64,000 bases of DNA, from NCBI RefSeq assembly GCF_001708505.1, contig NZ_CP015992.1, positions 930,001 to 994,000 on the forward strand, read 5' to 3'. The position numbers and the translations under genes were made by a program. This DNA is from Pseudomonas sp. TCU-HL1 (GTDB lineage Bacteria > Pseudomonadota > Gammaproteobacteria > Pseudomonadales > Pseudomonadaceae). Below the pieces are notes generated by a model. It was not told the origin of the DNA and ran no database searches. It saw nothing but the letters and a program-made list of their open reading frames with translations. Each line of letters opens with the position of its first letter. The stretch's first letter is position 1. Positions 43,674 to 53,123 of the stretch are shown one piece after another.

Positions 43674-44600
43674 ATGCCTGCGCGTCGCTTTCCGCTCCTG
43701 CTCATAGGAGCCTTCATCGCTCTGTACCTGATCTGGGGTTCCACCTACCTGGCGATCCGCATCGGCGTCGAATCCTGGCCGCCGCTGCTGATGGCCAGCG
43801 TCCGTTTCGTGGTGGCCGGTGCCCTGATGTACGGCTTCCTGCGCTGGCGCGGGGTGCCCAACCCGACCTGGCAGGAATGGAAGGCCGCCGCCGCCATCGG
43901 CTTCCTGTTGCTCAGCTGCGGCAACGGCGGCGTCACCCTGGCCGAAGACCTGGGGGTGGCGTCTGGCGTGGCGGCTCTGGCGGTGGCCACGGTGCCGCTG
44001 TTCGCCCTACTGTTCGGGCTGATCTGGGGCCAGCGCACCACGCGCCTGGAGTGGGCCGGCATCCTGCTCGGGCTGGTGGGTATCGGCCTGCTCAACCTTG
44101 GCTCCAACCTCCAGGCCAGCCCCCTGGGGGCCGTGCTGATCATCTTCGCCGCGGCGGCCTGGTCCTTTGGCTCCATGTGGAGCAAAAGCCTCAAGCTGCC
44201 CGCCGGCCCCATGGCCAGTGCAGTGGAAATGCTCGCCGGCGGGTTCGCCCTGCTGGCCGGCAGCCTGCTCAGCGGCGAGCGCATGGTCGCCGCGCCCACC
44301 GCCGCCGGTTGGGGAGCGTTGGCCTACCTGATCGTGTTCGGCTCCATCATCGCCTTCAGTTCCTACCTCTACCTGCTGAAGAACGTCCGTCCTGCGGCAG
44401 CCACCAGCTACGCCTACGTCAACCCGGTGGTGGCGGTGCTGCTGGGCATCGGCTTTGCCGGCGAAACCATCGGCATCGAAGAGGGCCTGGCGATGCTGGT
44501 GATCATCGGCGCCGTGGTGCTGATTGGCCTGCCGCAATGGCGCGAGCGCAAGGACGCGAAGGTGCAGAAGGCAGAAGGGCTGGAACAGCAGACCAGTTGA
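43674..44600 (+). CDS. EamA/RhaT-family (DMT) exporter
   Basis: 308 residues, ten transmembrane helices in two EamA repeats: LYLIWGSTYLAIRIGVESWPPLLMASVRF (first repeat signature) and GPMASAVEMLAGGFALLAG (second). DMT exporters move amino acids or metabolites out of the cell. The intergenic DNA with the divergent Lrp gene is 162 bp. The basic tail ends in QQTS. Confidence 0.92.
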   Translation: MPARRFPLLLIGAFIALYLIWGSTYLAIRIGVESWPPLLMASVRFVVAGALMYGFLRWRGVPNPTWQEWKAAAAIGFLLLSCGNGGVTLAEDLGVASGVAALAVATVPLFALLFGLIWGQRTTRLEWAGILLGLVGIGLLNLGSNLQASPLGAVLIIFAAAAWSFGSMWSKSLKLPAGPMASAVEMLAGGFALLAGSLLSGERMVAAPTAAGWGALAYLIVFGSIIAFSSYLYLLKNVRPAAATSYAYVNPVVAVLLGIGFAGETIGIEEGLAMLVIIGAVVLIGLPQWRERKDAKVQKAEGLEQQTS

Positions 44601-44661
44601 TCCCGGAGGTGGTGGGCAGCCTGATAGAATTGCGCCTTTTCCGCACACTATGGCTGCCCCC

Positions 44662-45990
44662 ATGACCTTCGCTTCCCTCGGCCTGATCGAACCCCTGCTG
44701 CGCGCCACCGAGGCGCTCGGCTACCAGACCCCATCGCCGGTGCAGGCCGAGGCGATTCCCGCCGTCCTCAAGGGGCGCGACCTGATGGCCGCGGCCCAGA
44801 CCGGCACCGGCAAGACCGCCGGCTTCGCCCTGCCGCTGCTGCAGAAGCTGACCCAGGAAGGCCCGCAGGTCGCCAGCAACTCGGTACGCGCCCTGGTGCT
44901 GGTGCCCACCCGCGAGCTGGCCGAACAGGTCAACGAAAGCTTCCGCGTCTACGGCCAGCACCTGCCGCTGCGCAACTACGCGGTCTATGGCGGCGTCAGC
45001 ATCAACCCGCAGATGATGAAGCTGCGCAAGGGTATCGACGTCCTGGTCGCAACGCCTGGCCGGTTGCTCGACCTCTATCGGCAGAATGCGGTGAAGTTCA
45101 ACCAGCTCCAGGCGCTGGTGCTGGACGAGGCCGACCGCATGCTCGACCTGGGCTTCGCCCGCGAACTGGACGAGCTCTTCACCGCGCTGCCCAAGCGCCG
45201 CCAGACCCTGCTGTTCTCCGCCACCTTCTCCGATGCCATTCGGCAGATGGCCCGCGAGCTGCTGCGCGACCCGCTGTCCATCGAGGTCAGCCCGCGCAAT
45301 GCCGCCGCCAAGAGCGTGCGCCAGTGGTTGATCCCGGTGGACAAGAAGCGCAAGAGCGAGCTGTTCCAGCACCTGCTGGACGATCGCGGCTGGGGCCAGG
45401 TACTGGTCTTCGTCAAGACCCGCAAGGGCGTCGACCAACTGGTGGATGAGCTGCAGGCGCGGGGCGTCAGCGCCGACTCCATCCACGGCGACAAGCCGCA
45501 ACCCTCGCGCCTGCGTGCTCTGCAGCGCTTCAAGGCCGGCGAAGTACAGATACTGGTGGCCACCGACGTGGCGGCCCGTGGCCTGGACATCGACGACCTG
45601 CCGCTGGTGGTCAACTTCGACCTGCCCATCGTGGCCGAGGACTACGTTCACCGTATCGGCCGTACCGGCCGCGCCGGCGCCACCGGCGAGGCGGTGTCCC
45701 TGGTCTGTGCCGACGAAGTGCAGTCGCTGTCCGCGATCGAAGTGCTGATCCGCCAGACCCTCCAGCGTCGTGATGAACCGGACTTCATCCCCGATCACCG
45801 CGTGCCCGTGACCGACGCCACCGGCCAGATCCTGAAAAAGCCGAAGAAACCGAAAAAGCCCAAGGAGCCCCAGGTCGGCGCCAGCAAGGCGGGCAAGGGG
45901 GCGTCGCTGGGCCGCTGGATCGACAGCGAAAAGCCCAAGGTCAAATCGGTGCGCAAGGCACCGGGTTTCGGCAAGGCGAAAAAAGGCTGA
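44662..45990 (+). CDS. rhlE: DEAD-box ATP-dependent RNA helicase, RhlE type
   Basis: 442 residues. Motifs in order: Q motif (YQTPSPVQAEAIP), AAQTGTGKTAGFALPLL (I), PTRELAEQ (Ia), ATPGRLLDL, VLDEADRMLDLG (II, DEAD), FSATFS (III), VATDVAARGLDIDDLPLVVNFD (V), HRIGRTGRAG (VI). The last 60 residues are Lys/Pro-rich (KKPKKPKKPKEPQ) for RNA contact. Bacterial RhlE helps ribosome assembly and RNA decay in the cold. ATG 44662 chosen (MTFASLGL); ATG 44650 (MAAP) is possible. Neither has a clear ribosome binding site. Confidence 0.93.
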   Translation: MTFASLGLIEPLLRATEALGYQTPSPVQAEAIPAVLKGRDLMAAAQTGTGKTAGFALPLLQKLTQEGPQVASNSVRALVLVPTRELAEQVNESFRVYGQHLPLRNYAVYGGVSINPQMMKLRKGIDVLVATPGRLLDLYRQNAVKFNQLQALVLDEADRMLDLGFARELDELFTALPKRRQTLLFSATFSDAIRQMARELLRDPLSIEVSPRNAAAKSVRQWLIPVDKKRKSELFQHLLDDRGWGQVLVFVKTRKGVDQLVDELQARGVSADSIHGDKPQPSRLRALQRFKAGEVQILVATDVAARGLDIDDLPLVVNFDLPIVAEDYVHRIGRTGRAGATGEAVSLVCADEVQSLSAIEVLIRQTLQRRDEPDFIPDHRVPVTDATGQILKKPKKPKKPKEPQVGASKAGKGASLGRWIDSEKPKVKSVRKAPGFGKAKKG

Positions 45991-45998
45991 ACCCGCGC

Positions 45999-46036
45999 CC
46001 AGGCGTCACCGCACTGTGGTGATGGGTGACGCCTGG
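45999..46036. terminator. Strong stem-loop after rhlE
   Basis: CCAGGCGTCACC and GGTGACGCCTGG form a perfect 12-bp stem with a 14-base loop starting eight bases after the rhlE stop. No poly-U follows. Terminator or mRNA 3'-end stabiliser. Confidence 0.6.
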
Positions 46037-46198
46037 TGGGGCAATGGGAGCCGTAATGGGGCAGGGTAGGGAGCAGGTACGCCCGTGCCAGAGCGGCCGG
46101 CTGGGCAATCAGGATATTGGCGCGCTTCCTGCATTTCTGTGCGAAATGCTGAACGCCTATAGTGATTGAAGCGCAGCCCAACCTCAGGCATTTCCCAC

Positions 46199-47023
46199 AT
46201 GCGCCACAAGGAACTCAAACACTGGACCTCCGGTGTTGCCCATTTGCTTGCCCAACCCGCCGGCCGGGCGCGTCTGCTCGGCCTCAGCCAGTGGCTGCAG
46301 CAGATCTGCCATGTCGACCACTTCGTGCTCTTCGTCTACGAAGGCAATCACCGGCCGCTGGCCCTGTTCGACACCTTCCCGCCGGACAAGCGCCACGTCT
46401 ACGTCGAGGACTACCAGGTCGGCCCCTATCTGCTCGACCCCTTCTACCTCGCCTGCACCCGCAACCAGGCGCCCGGCCTCTGGCGCTTGCGCCAGTTCGC
46501 CCCGGACCACTTCTACCTCGGTGAGTACTACGTCACCTACTACCAGCAGACTGGCCTGACCGAGGAGATCGCCTTTTTCATCGACCTGGCCGACGGTGCC
46601 AAGGCGGTGCTCTCGCTGATGCGCAGCACCTGCAGCCCGGCTTACAGCCGTGACGATATGCAACTGCTCGATTGCGCCCAGCCGGTGGTGGAGCAGGTGG
46701 TGAACGAAGCCTGGGACCAATGCCGCGCCCATGCACCGCGTCCTTTGCAGGACCTGGACTACAAGATCCGCGAGGCCTTCGACCAGTTCGGCGCCCATGT
46801 GCTGACGGCGCGGGAGCAGGAAGTGGTGCAGATGCTCCTGCGTGGCCACTCCAGCGCCTCGGTGGCCGAGCACCTGTCCATCAGCCCCGGCACGGTGAAG
46901 ATCCACCGCAAGAACCTCTACGCCAAGCTCGGCATCGGCAGCCAATCGGAACTGCTGGGGCTGTTCGTGCGTGAACTGGCGGGCCAGCGGGATGAGCCGG
47001 AAGCGCTGCAAAAGGCGGTTTAA
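46199..47023 (+). CDS. LuxR-family transcriptional regulator
   Basis: 274 residues. The C-terminal LuxR HTH is clear: LTAREQEVVQMLLRGHSSASVAEHLSISPGTVKIHRKNLYAKLGIGSQSEL (about 202-252). The N-terminal 190 residues are a sensing domain of unclear family, not an acyl-homoserine-lactone domain by eye. It precedes a polyamine-type ABC operon 462 bp downstream on the same strand and is its probable activator. ATG 46199 chosen as the family start (MRHKELKHW). Confidence 0.88.
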   Translation: MRHKELKHWTSGVAHLLAQPAGRARLLGLSQWLQQICHVDHFVLFVYEGNHRPLALFDTFPPDKRHVYVEDYQVGPYLLDPFYLACTRNQAPGLWRLRQFAPDHFYLGEYYVTYYQQTGLTEEIAFFIDLADGAKAVLSLMRSTCSPAYSRDDMQLLDCAQPVVEQVVNEAWDQCRAHAPRPLQDLDYKIREAFDQFGAHVLTAREQEVVQMLLRGHSSASVAEHLSISPGTVKIHRKNLYAKLGIGSQSELLGLFVRELAGQRDEPEALQKAV

Positions 47024-47180
47024 CCTTATCGCTATTCGCGATTAAAGCGATGCTGATCAATAACCGTACAGTCTTTGCTGGCCCAGCTGCCATCGGCATC
47101 CGGCGCGGATGCCCACGAGTTATCCACAACGATTTGCACAGAATTTGTGGGTAGCGGCGACGTCGGGCGAATTCACTGCT

Positions 47181-47276
47181 GTAGGGGCGAATTCATTCGC
47201 CAAGGGCAACGCAGTTGCCCCATGGAATCTGGCGAGGCACGCCTTCGGCCTGCTTGGCGATTGAAATCGCCCCTAC
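47181..47276. repeat. GTAGG...CCTAC palindromic element, copy E
   Basis: GTAGGGGCGAATTCATTCGCC ... GGCGATTGAAATCGCCCCTAC. The ends are 10-bp inverted arms. It is the inverted complement of copy F at 53120-53213 (both share TAGGGGCGAATTCATTCGCCAAGG and GGCGATTGAAATCGCCCC ends), with ~80% identity by eye. It lies in the 462-bp gap before the ABC operon. Confidence 0.8.
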
Positions 47277-47399
47277 AATGGGCATCTGAGGCTGCTCAAA
47301 TTTCAACCACCTTCCGCAATCCCCCGTCCCGCGCAGCCTGCAGCCCATCATCCATAACTTACCCACAGGCTGCTCCACAGTTTCTGTGGAGGGCGCGCC

Positions 47400-47415
47400 T
47401 ATCCCCGGAGGGATA
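47400..47415. promoter_or_regulatory. Possible LuxR-type operator
   Basis: TATCCC-CGGA-GGGATA, a perfect 6-bp inverted repeat with a 4-base spacer, 70 bp before the ABC ATPase start and directly followed by TATATACAGGCG, which could overlap a -10. Its position and symmetry suit a dimeric regulator, probably the neighbouring LuxR protein. Unverified. Confidence 0.4.
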
Positions 47416-47485
47416 TATACAGGCGAAAACCGCCATTGCTAGCGTGTTGCCATATGCCAAGAACACCTGGAACAAGGGGCCGGCC

Positions 47486-48604
47486 GTGAGTGATGCAAGC
47501 GAGTGCTTCGATATCGAATTTCGCCATGTGGTCAAACGCTACGGCGCGGTAACGGCGGTCAATGGCCTGAGTTTCAAGGTGCGGCGCGGCGCCTTCCATT
47601 CCTTCCTCGGCAGCTCCGGCTGTGGCAAGACCACCACCCTGCGGATGATCGCCGGCTTCGAGCAGCCCAGCGAAGGCGAAGTGCTGCTGGCCGGGCGTTC
47701 GGTGGCCGGGGTGCCCGCTCACCAGCGACCGGTGAACATGGTGTTCCAGAGTTATGCACTGTTCCCGCACCTCTCCGTGGCGGAGAACATCGCCTATGGC
47801 CTGCGTTACCACCAGCCGCGTCCGGACAGCGCCAAGCAGCGCCGCCTGGCTGACGAAGCGCTGGAGATGGTGCACCTCTCCGGCTTCGGCCAGCGCAAGC
47901 CCCATGAGCTCTCCGGCGGCCAGCAGCAGCGGGTGGCCCTGGCCCGTGCACTGGTGAACAAGCCCACGGTGCTGCTGCTGGACGAACCCCTGGCGGCGCT
48001 GGACCGCAAGCTGCGCAAGGAGATGCAGTCCGAACTGCTGCGTCTGCAGCGCGAGGTCGGCATCACCTTCGTGCTGGTCACCCATGACCAGGAAGAGGCG
48101 CTGTCCATGAGCGACAGCATCAGCGTCATGCAGGACGGACAGATTCTCCAGAGCGCCAGCCCCGAGCAGTTGTACGAAACCCCGGCGAGCCGCTACGTGG
48201 CCGACTTCATCGGCGAATCCAACCTGTTCGACGGCACGGTGCGGCATATCGACGGCGGCCGTGTGCTGCTGGAAACCCCCCACGGCCTGAAACTGGCCAG
48301 CCCGCAGACGCCCACCGGTCCCGCCCTCAAAGCCTCGGAACCGGGGTGTATCGCCGTGCGCCCGGAGCTGATCGCCATCGGCGCCGGCGAAGAGGCGTTG
48401 CCCCGCGAGATCACCCTGCCCGGCGAGGTGGTGGACCGCATCTACCTTGGCAACCTCACGGAATACCGCGTACGCACCGAGCCCTTCGGCATCGTCTGCG
48501 TGCGCGTGCCGCGCCACGGCTCGAACGAGCGCTCGGCCTTCGAACATGGGTCGCCGGTACGGATCGGCTGGGATCAGGCCAGTGGACTGGCGATGACCCT
48601 TTGA
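47486..48604 (+). CDS. ABC-type polyamine (PotA-like) importer ATPase
   Basis: 372 residues from GTG 47486 (AAGGGG six bases upstream). ABC ATPase: Walker A GSSGCGKTTT, Q-loop NMVFQSYALFPHL, signature LSGGQQQRVALARAL, Walker B VLLLDEPLAALD, H-loop VTHDQEEA. A C-terminal TOBE/OB module (about 275-370) is typical of PotA/CysA/MalK-type carbohydrate- and polyamine-type importers. First gene of a five-gene operon with binding protein, two permeases and an aldehyde dehydrogenase. Spermidine/putrescine is inferred from the binding protein type only. Confidence 0.92.
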   Translation: MSDASECFDIEFRHVVKRYGAVTAVNGLSFKVRRGAFHSFLGSSGCGKTTTLRMIAGFEQPSEGEVLLAGRSVAGVPAHQRPVNMVFQSYALFPHLSVAENIAYGLRYHQPRPDSAKQRRLADEALEMVHLSGFGQRKPHELSGGQQQRVALARALVNKPTVLLLDEPLAALDRKLRKEMQSELLRLQREVGITFVLVTHDQEEALSMSDSISVMQDGQILQSASPEQLYETPASRYVADFIGESNLFDGTVRHIDGGRVLLETPHGLKLASPQTPTGPALKASEPGCIAVRPELIAIGAGEEALPREITLPGEVVDRIYLGNLTEYRVRTEPFGIVCVRVPRHGSNERSAFEHGSPVRIGWDQASGLAMTL

Positions 48605-48678
48605 TGTCGCTGAGAAGCGGCATCAATCGTTGTACGGAACGGACAAGAACAACCCACCCTCACAGGCAGGTAGCAGCA

Positions 48679-49824
48679 ATGGACCGGAAAGACTTCATCA
48701 AGCAACTGCGCAGTTGGCAGAACGGCTCCATCAGCCGTCGCGAGTTCCTTGGCCGTACCGGCCTCGGCGTGGCCATGGCGGTGATGGCCGCGAACATGCC
48801 CGGCCTGCTCACCAGCAACCGGGCCTTCGCCGCAGAGAAAGGCGCCATCGGCGACCGTGTGGTCCTGGCCACCTGGCCGAACTATCACAACGCCGAGAAC
48901 TTCTCCGCCTTCGCCGAGCAGACCGGCGCCCAGATACAGATGAACGTGTTCGGCTCCAACGAGGAAATGCTTGCCAAGCTCCAGGCTGGCGGCAGCGGTT
49001 GGGACGTCTTCGTGCCCACCAACTACACCATCAGCACCTACGCCGAACTGGGCCTGATCGAGCCGCTGGACCTGTCGCGCCTGCCCAACTTCGATCCGGC
49101 CTCCTATGAAAAGCGCTTCATGGAACAGGGCGTCATCAACGGCAAGACCTATGCGGTACCGAAGAACTGGGGCACCACCGGCTTCGTCTATGACGGCGAG
49201 AAGATCAAGGCCAAACCCACCACATGGAAGGAATTCTGGGAGCTGAGCAAAGGCGAGGCCACCGGCCGGGTGATGGTCCATGACTATCAGCTCACGGTGA
49301 TCGGCAATGCGCTGAAATCCTTTGGCTACAGCTTCAACTCCATCGACCCGAAGGAACTGGCCGATGCCGAGAAGCTGCTGCTGGAGGTCAAGCCGCATCT
49401 CTTCGCGATCAACTCCGACTATCAGCCGTCCATGCGCAACGGCGATGCCTGGATGTCCATGTGCTGGACCGGTGACGCCTCGCAGCTGCACCGCGACATG
49501 CCGCAGATGACCTACGTGCTGGGTCGTGAGGGCGGCGAGCTGTGGAGCGATTTCTTCGCCATTCCGAAGAGCGCCGAGCGGCCGGATGCGGCCTACGCGC
49601 TGATCAACTTCCTGCTCGACCCGCAGGTGAACAAGCGCGAGGTGGAAGCCCACGGCTACCCCACCGGCGACAGGCGCGTGGATGCGCTGCTGCCCAAGGC
49701 CATGCTCGACGACCCGATCATGTACCCGGCCGCCGACCTGCTCAGCGCCCTGGAGTTCGGCGCCGCCGCGACCCTGACCAGTCCGGCCCGGGCGGAACTG
49801 ATGGCGCGCTTCAAGGCGGCTTGA
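48679..49824 (+). CDS. PotD/PotF-like periplasmic polyamine-binding protein, Tat signal
   Basis: 381 residues. The N-terminus has a Tat signal: SRREFLGRTG (S-R-R-x-F-L) then a hydrophobic run ending AFA-AEKGA. The mature part is an extracellular solute-binding protein family 8 (PotD/PotF) fold: LATWPNYHNAENFSAFAEQTG, GSGWDVFVPTNYTISTYAELGLIEPLDLSRLPNF, TGDASQLHRDM. The Tat signal, not Sec, suggests folding before export. Gap to the ATPase is 74 bp, within the operon. Confidence 0.9.
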   Translation: MDRKDFIKQLRSWQNGSISRREFLGRTGLGVAMAVMAANMPGLLTSNRAFAAEKGAIGDRVVLATWPNYHNAENFSAFAEQTGAQIQMNVFGSNEEMLAKLQAGGSGWDVFVPTNYTISTYAELGLIEPLDLSRLPNFDPASYEKRFMEQGVINGKTYAVPKNWGTTGFVYDGEKIKAKPTTWKEFWELSKGEATGRVMVHDYQLTVIGNALKSFGYSFNSIDPKELADAEKLLLEVKPHLFAINSDYQPSMRNGDAWMSMCWTGDASQLHRDMPQMTYVLGREGGELWSDFFAIPKSAERPDAAYALINFLLDPQVNKREVEAHGYPTGDRRVDALLPKAMLDDPIMYPAADLLSALEFGAAATLTSPARAELMARFKAA

Positions 49825-49844
49825 TCGGAACGGGGCGGGGGCTA

Positions 49845-49880
49845 CCCTCTCCCCGGCCCTCTCCCTGAAGGGAGAGGGGG
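49845..49880. repeat. CCCTCTCC palindrome inside the ABC operon
   Basis: CCCTCTCCCCGGCCCTCTCCCT-GAA-GGGAGAGGGGG, another member of the family surrounding the DUF559 gene, here in the minus orientation between binding protein and first permease. It may attenuate or stabilise the transcript. Confidence 0.65.
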
Positions 49881-49913
49881 AATATGCGAATCGTGCGGAC
49901 CAAGGAATCCTCC

Positions 49914-50825
49914 ATGAACGTCGCCCTCAGCGCCCCCGCGCTGGCCGATGCGGGCCAGCTCGCGCCGGCGGAAAGCCGCAGCCTCGGCCAGCGTGTCACG
50001 CTGCTCCTGCTGTTGCCGTCCACCCTGTGGTTCCTGCTGCTGCTCCTGCTGCCGCTGGTGATCATCCTGGTGTTCAGCCTGGGTGAACGAAGCCCGGTGG
50101 GCGGCTACAGCGCGGCCCTGACCCTGGACAACTACCTGAACCTCGGCTCGCGAGCCAAGGCCTTCTACAACACGCTGCTGCTGGCGCCCCTGGGCACCCT
50201 GGTATGCCTGGTGGCGGCCTACCCGCTGGCCTACTTCCTGGCGGTGAAAGTGCAGCGCAGTCGCTCGCTGCTGCTGACCTTGGTGATCGTGCCGTTCTGG
50301 ACCAGCTTCCTGATCCGCACCTACGCCTGGATTTTCATCCTCGGCGGCAAGGGCATCCCGGCGCTGCTGGCCATGGTCGGGATGGAGGATGTGCGGCTGA
50401 TCAACACCCCGACCGCGGTGCTGATCGGCATCGTCTACGGCTACCTGCCGCTGATGGTGTTCCCCATCTACGTCAGCCTGGAAAAGCTCGACAAGCGCCT
50501 GCTGGAAGCCTCGTCGGACCTGGGCGCCAGCGCCTTCGAAACCTTCCGCCGGGTGACCCTGCCGCTTTCGGCCCCCGGCGTCATCACCGGCGCCATGCTG
50601 GTGTTCATCCTGCTGATGGGCGAGTTCCTGATTCCGGCGATCCTCGGCGGCGGCAAGGTGTTCTTCGTCGGCAACGCCCTGGTGGACCTGTTCCTGCAAT
50701 CGCGCAACTGGCCGTTCGGCAGCGCGGTGGCCATGACCCTGGTGGCGATGATGCTGGCGATCATCGCCCTCTACCTGAAACTGGTGGCGCGCTACGGCAA
50801 GCGCGGCACGGAGGGGATGCTCTGA
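49914..50825 (+). CDS. ABC transporter permease (PotB-like)
   Basis: 303 residues, six transmembrane helices. The EAA loop is near 205 (LLEASSDLGASAFETFRRVTLPLSAPGV). ATG 49914 has AAGGA seven bases upstream; an ATG at 49884 directly after the repeat is also possible. Overlaps the next permease by one base (TGATG). Confidence 0.9.
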   Translation: MNVALSAPALADAGQLAPAESRSLGQRVTLLLLLPSTLWFLLLLLLPLVIILVFSLGERSPVGGYSAALTLDNYLNLGSRAKAFYNTLLLAPLGTLVCLVAAYPLAYFLAVKVQRSRSLLLTLVIVPFWTSFLIRTYAWIFILGGKGIPALLAMVGMEDVRLINTPTAVLIGIVYGYLPLMVFPIYVSLEKLDKRLLEASSDLGASAFETFRRVTLPLSAPGVITGAMLVFILLMGEFLIPAILGGGKVFFVGNALVDLFLQSRNWPFGSAVAMTLVAMMLAIIALYLKLVARYGKRGTEGML

Positions 50826-51637
50826 TGTGGCTGCGCAGTTACTCCACCTCGCTCTACCTGTTCCTCTATGCACCCATTGCGCTGATCGTGCTGTTCTCCT
50901 TCAACGCCGGGCGCAGCGGGCTGGCCTTCGAGTGCTGTTCGGTGCAGTGGTTCGGCCGCGCCTTCGGCAACCCCTTCATCATGGAGGCCCTGGGCACCAG
51001 CGCGCTGATCGCCCTGTGCTCGGCCCTGATTGCCACGCTGTTCGGCACCCTCGCGGTGTTCGGCCTGCAGCGGGTGGGCAAGCGCGTGCGGATGTTCTTC
51101 GACGCCATGACCTACTGCGCCATCATCATCCCCGGCATCGTCATCGGCATCGCCACCCTGATTGCCTTCATCAGCCTGTTCGAGGTGGTCAACCCGCTGC
51201 TCGACCTGTTGCTGGGGGCTGGTTTGCCACGCCTGCGCATGGGGTTGTTCACGGTGATCGCGGCGCACTCGCTGTTCACCATGGCACTGGTGATAGTGAT
51301 CGTCCGTACTCGCGTGGAGTCCCTGGACCAGGCCCTGCTGGAGGCCTCCGCCGACCTCTATGCGCCGCCCCTGGAAACCTTCCGCCGGGTGACCCTGCCG
51401 CAGATCGCCCCGGCGATCCTTGCCGGCTTCCTGCTGGCGTTCACCTTCAGCTTCGATGACTTCATCGTCGCGTTCTTCGTCGCCGGCTCGGAAACCACCT
51501 TGCCGATCTACATCTTCTCGTCGATCCGCCGGGGCATCACCCCGGAGATCAATGCCATCTCGACGGTGATCATCTGCGTCTCGCTGGCGCTGCTGTTCAC
51601 CTCCCGCTATCTGCAGAACCGCCGCAGCGGCGCCTGA
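50825..51637 (+). CDS. ABC transporter permease (PotC-like)
   Basis: 270 residues with about six transmembrane helices. EAA loop: LLEASADLYAPPLETFRRVTLPQIAPAI near 170. ATG overlaps the previous stop. It pairs with the PotB-like permease to form the importer channel. Confidence 0.9.
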   Translation: MWLRSYSTSLYLFLYAPIALIVLFSFNAGRSGLAFECCSVQWFGRAFGNPFIMEALGTSALIALCSALIATLFGTLAVFGLQRVGKRVRMFFDAMTYCAIIIPGIVIGIATLIAFISLFEVVNPLLDLLLGAGLPRLRMGLFTVIAAHSLFTMALVIVIVRTRVESLDQALLEASADLYAPPLETFRRVTLPQIAPAILAGFLLAFTFSFDDFIVAFFVAGSETTLPIYIFSSIRRGITPEINAISTVIICVSLALLFTSRYLQNRRSGA

Positions 51638-51656
51638 GCGCCCATGGAGCAAAGCC

Positions 51657-53123
51657 ATGCGTGACCAGCTGTACATCAACGGGCAATGGGTCCGTCCCGA
51701 TCTGGGTGCCTATTTCGACGTGCTGGACCCCAGTAGCGGCGACCTGATCCAGCGGGTGCCGGCGGCCACCGAAGAAGACATCGACCACGCCGTGCACGCC
51801 GCCCGCCAAGCCTTCAACCGGGGCTGGGGGCAGACCAGCGGGGCCGAGCGTGCCACCTGGCTGGACGCCCTGGCCGATGAGCTGGAAAGCCGCCAGGACG
51901 CCCTGGCCGTGCTGGAGGTGCGCGACAACGGCAAGCCGCTGCCCGAGGCACAGTGGGACATTGCCGACGCCATCGGCTGCTTCCGCTACTACGCCGAACT
52001 GGCGCGGGAGCTGGATAGTCGCCAGGACGAGCCGCTGGTGCTGCCGGACGACCGCTTCAGCTGCCGAATCCGCCATGAGCCGGTGGGCGTGGCCGGGCAG
52101 ATCATCCCCTGGAACTACCCGCTGCTGATGGCCAGCTGGAAGGTCGCCCCGGCCTTGGCGGCGGGCGCTACCTGCGTGCTCAAACCATCGGAGCTGACGC
52201 CGCTGACCGCCCTGGAACTGGCCGGCGCCGCCGAACGTATCGGTTTGCCCTCCGGCGTACTCAACGTGGTGACGGGACTGGGCAGCGAAGCCGGCGGCCC
52301 GCTCAGCCAGCACCCCGGTGTGGACAAGCTGGCCTTCACCGGCAGCGTGCCGACGGGGGCGAAGATCATGTCGGCGGCGGCGGCCGACATCAAGAACATC
52401 AGCCTGGAGCTGGGCGGCAAGTCGGCGTTCATCGTTTTCGATGACGCCGATGTGGACGCCGCGGTGGAATGGATCATGTTCGGCATTTTCTGGAACCAGG
52501 GGCAGGTGTGCAGTGCCACCTCGCGCCTGCTGGTGCAGGAGGGCATCGCCAACCGGTTGATCGAGCGCCTGGTGGAAGAAACCCGGCGCATCAGCATCGG
52601 CCCGGGTCTGGAGCGTGGCGTGCTGCTGGGGCCGCTGGTCAGCGCCGGCCAGTATCAGAAGGTCATGGGCATGATCGAACAGGGACGGCAGGAGGCCAGC
52701 CTGCTTACCGGCGGCAAGCGTCCGGCGCATGTGTCCCATGGCTACTTCGTCGAACCGGCGGTGTTCGATGAACCCGCCGACAACAGCCGCATCTGGCGCG
52801 AGGAAATCTTCGGCCCGGTGCTCTGCGTGAAGCGCTTCAAGACCGAGGCCGACGCCCTGCGCATGGCCAACGACAGCCGCTTCGGCCTGGCCGCTGCGGT
52901 GATGAGCGCCGACCTCGACCGCGCCGCGCGAGTGGCCAACGGCTTGCGCGCCGGCATCGTCTGGGTCAACTGCTCGCAGCCCACCTTCACCCAGGCGCCC
53001 TGGGGCGGCATGAAGCAGAGCGGTATCGGCCGCGAACTGGGCCGCTGGGGCCTGGACAACTATCTGGAGGTTAAGCAGGTCACCGAGTACCGCAGCACAG
53101 AACCGTGGGGGTGGTACCTGTAG
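51657..53123 (+). CDS. Aldehyde dehydrogenase (betaine/aminobutyraldehyde type)
   Basis: 488-residue NAD(P)-dependent aldehyde dehydrogenase. Catalytic Cys285 is in FWNQGQVCSATSR, the general-base Glu in LELGGKSAFIVF, and the NAD motif FTGSVPTGAKI is present; the C-terminus GGMKQSGIGRELGRWGLDNYLEVKQVTEY is typical of betaine-aldehyde / gamma-aminobutyraldehyde enzymes. Being last in a polyamine-type import operon, it most likely oxidises an aminoaldehyde formed from the imported amine. Its stop codon TAG lies inside repeat copy F. Confidence 0.9.
   Translation: MRDQLYINGQWVRPDLGAYFDVLDPSSGDLIQRVPAATEEDIDHAVHAARQAFNRGWGQTSGAERATWLDALADELESRQDALAVLEVRDNGKPLPEAQWDIADAIGCFRYYAELARELDSRQDEPLVLPDDRFSCRIRHEPVGVAGQIIPWNYPLLMASWKVAPALAAGATCVLKPSELTPLTALELAGAAERIGLPSGVLNVVTGLGSEAGGPLSQHPGVDKLAFTGSVPTGAKIMSAAAADIKNISLELGGKSAFIVFDDADVDAAVEWIMFGIFWNQGQVCSATSRLLVQEGIANRLIERLVEETRRISIGPGLERGVLLGPLVSAGQYQKVMGMIEQGRQEASLLTGGKRPAHVSHGYFVEPAVFDEPADNSRIWREEIFGPVLCVKRFKTEADALRMANDSRFGLAAAVMSADLDRAARVANGLRAGIVWVNCSQPTFTQAPWGGMKQSGIGRELGRWGLDNYLEVKQVTEYRSTEPWGWYL

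Noticed and set aside
46199..47023. LuxR regulator as an acyl-homoserine-lactone receptor
   Set aside because: The N-terminal domain lacks the WxxxYxxxxW-type autoinducer pattern by eye and no luxI-like gene is present.
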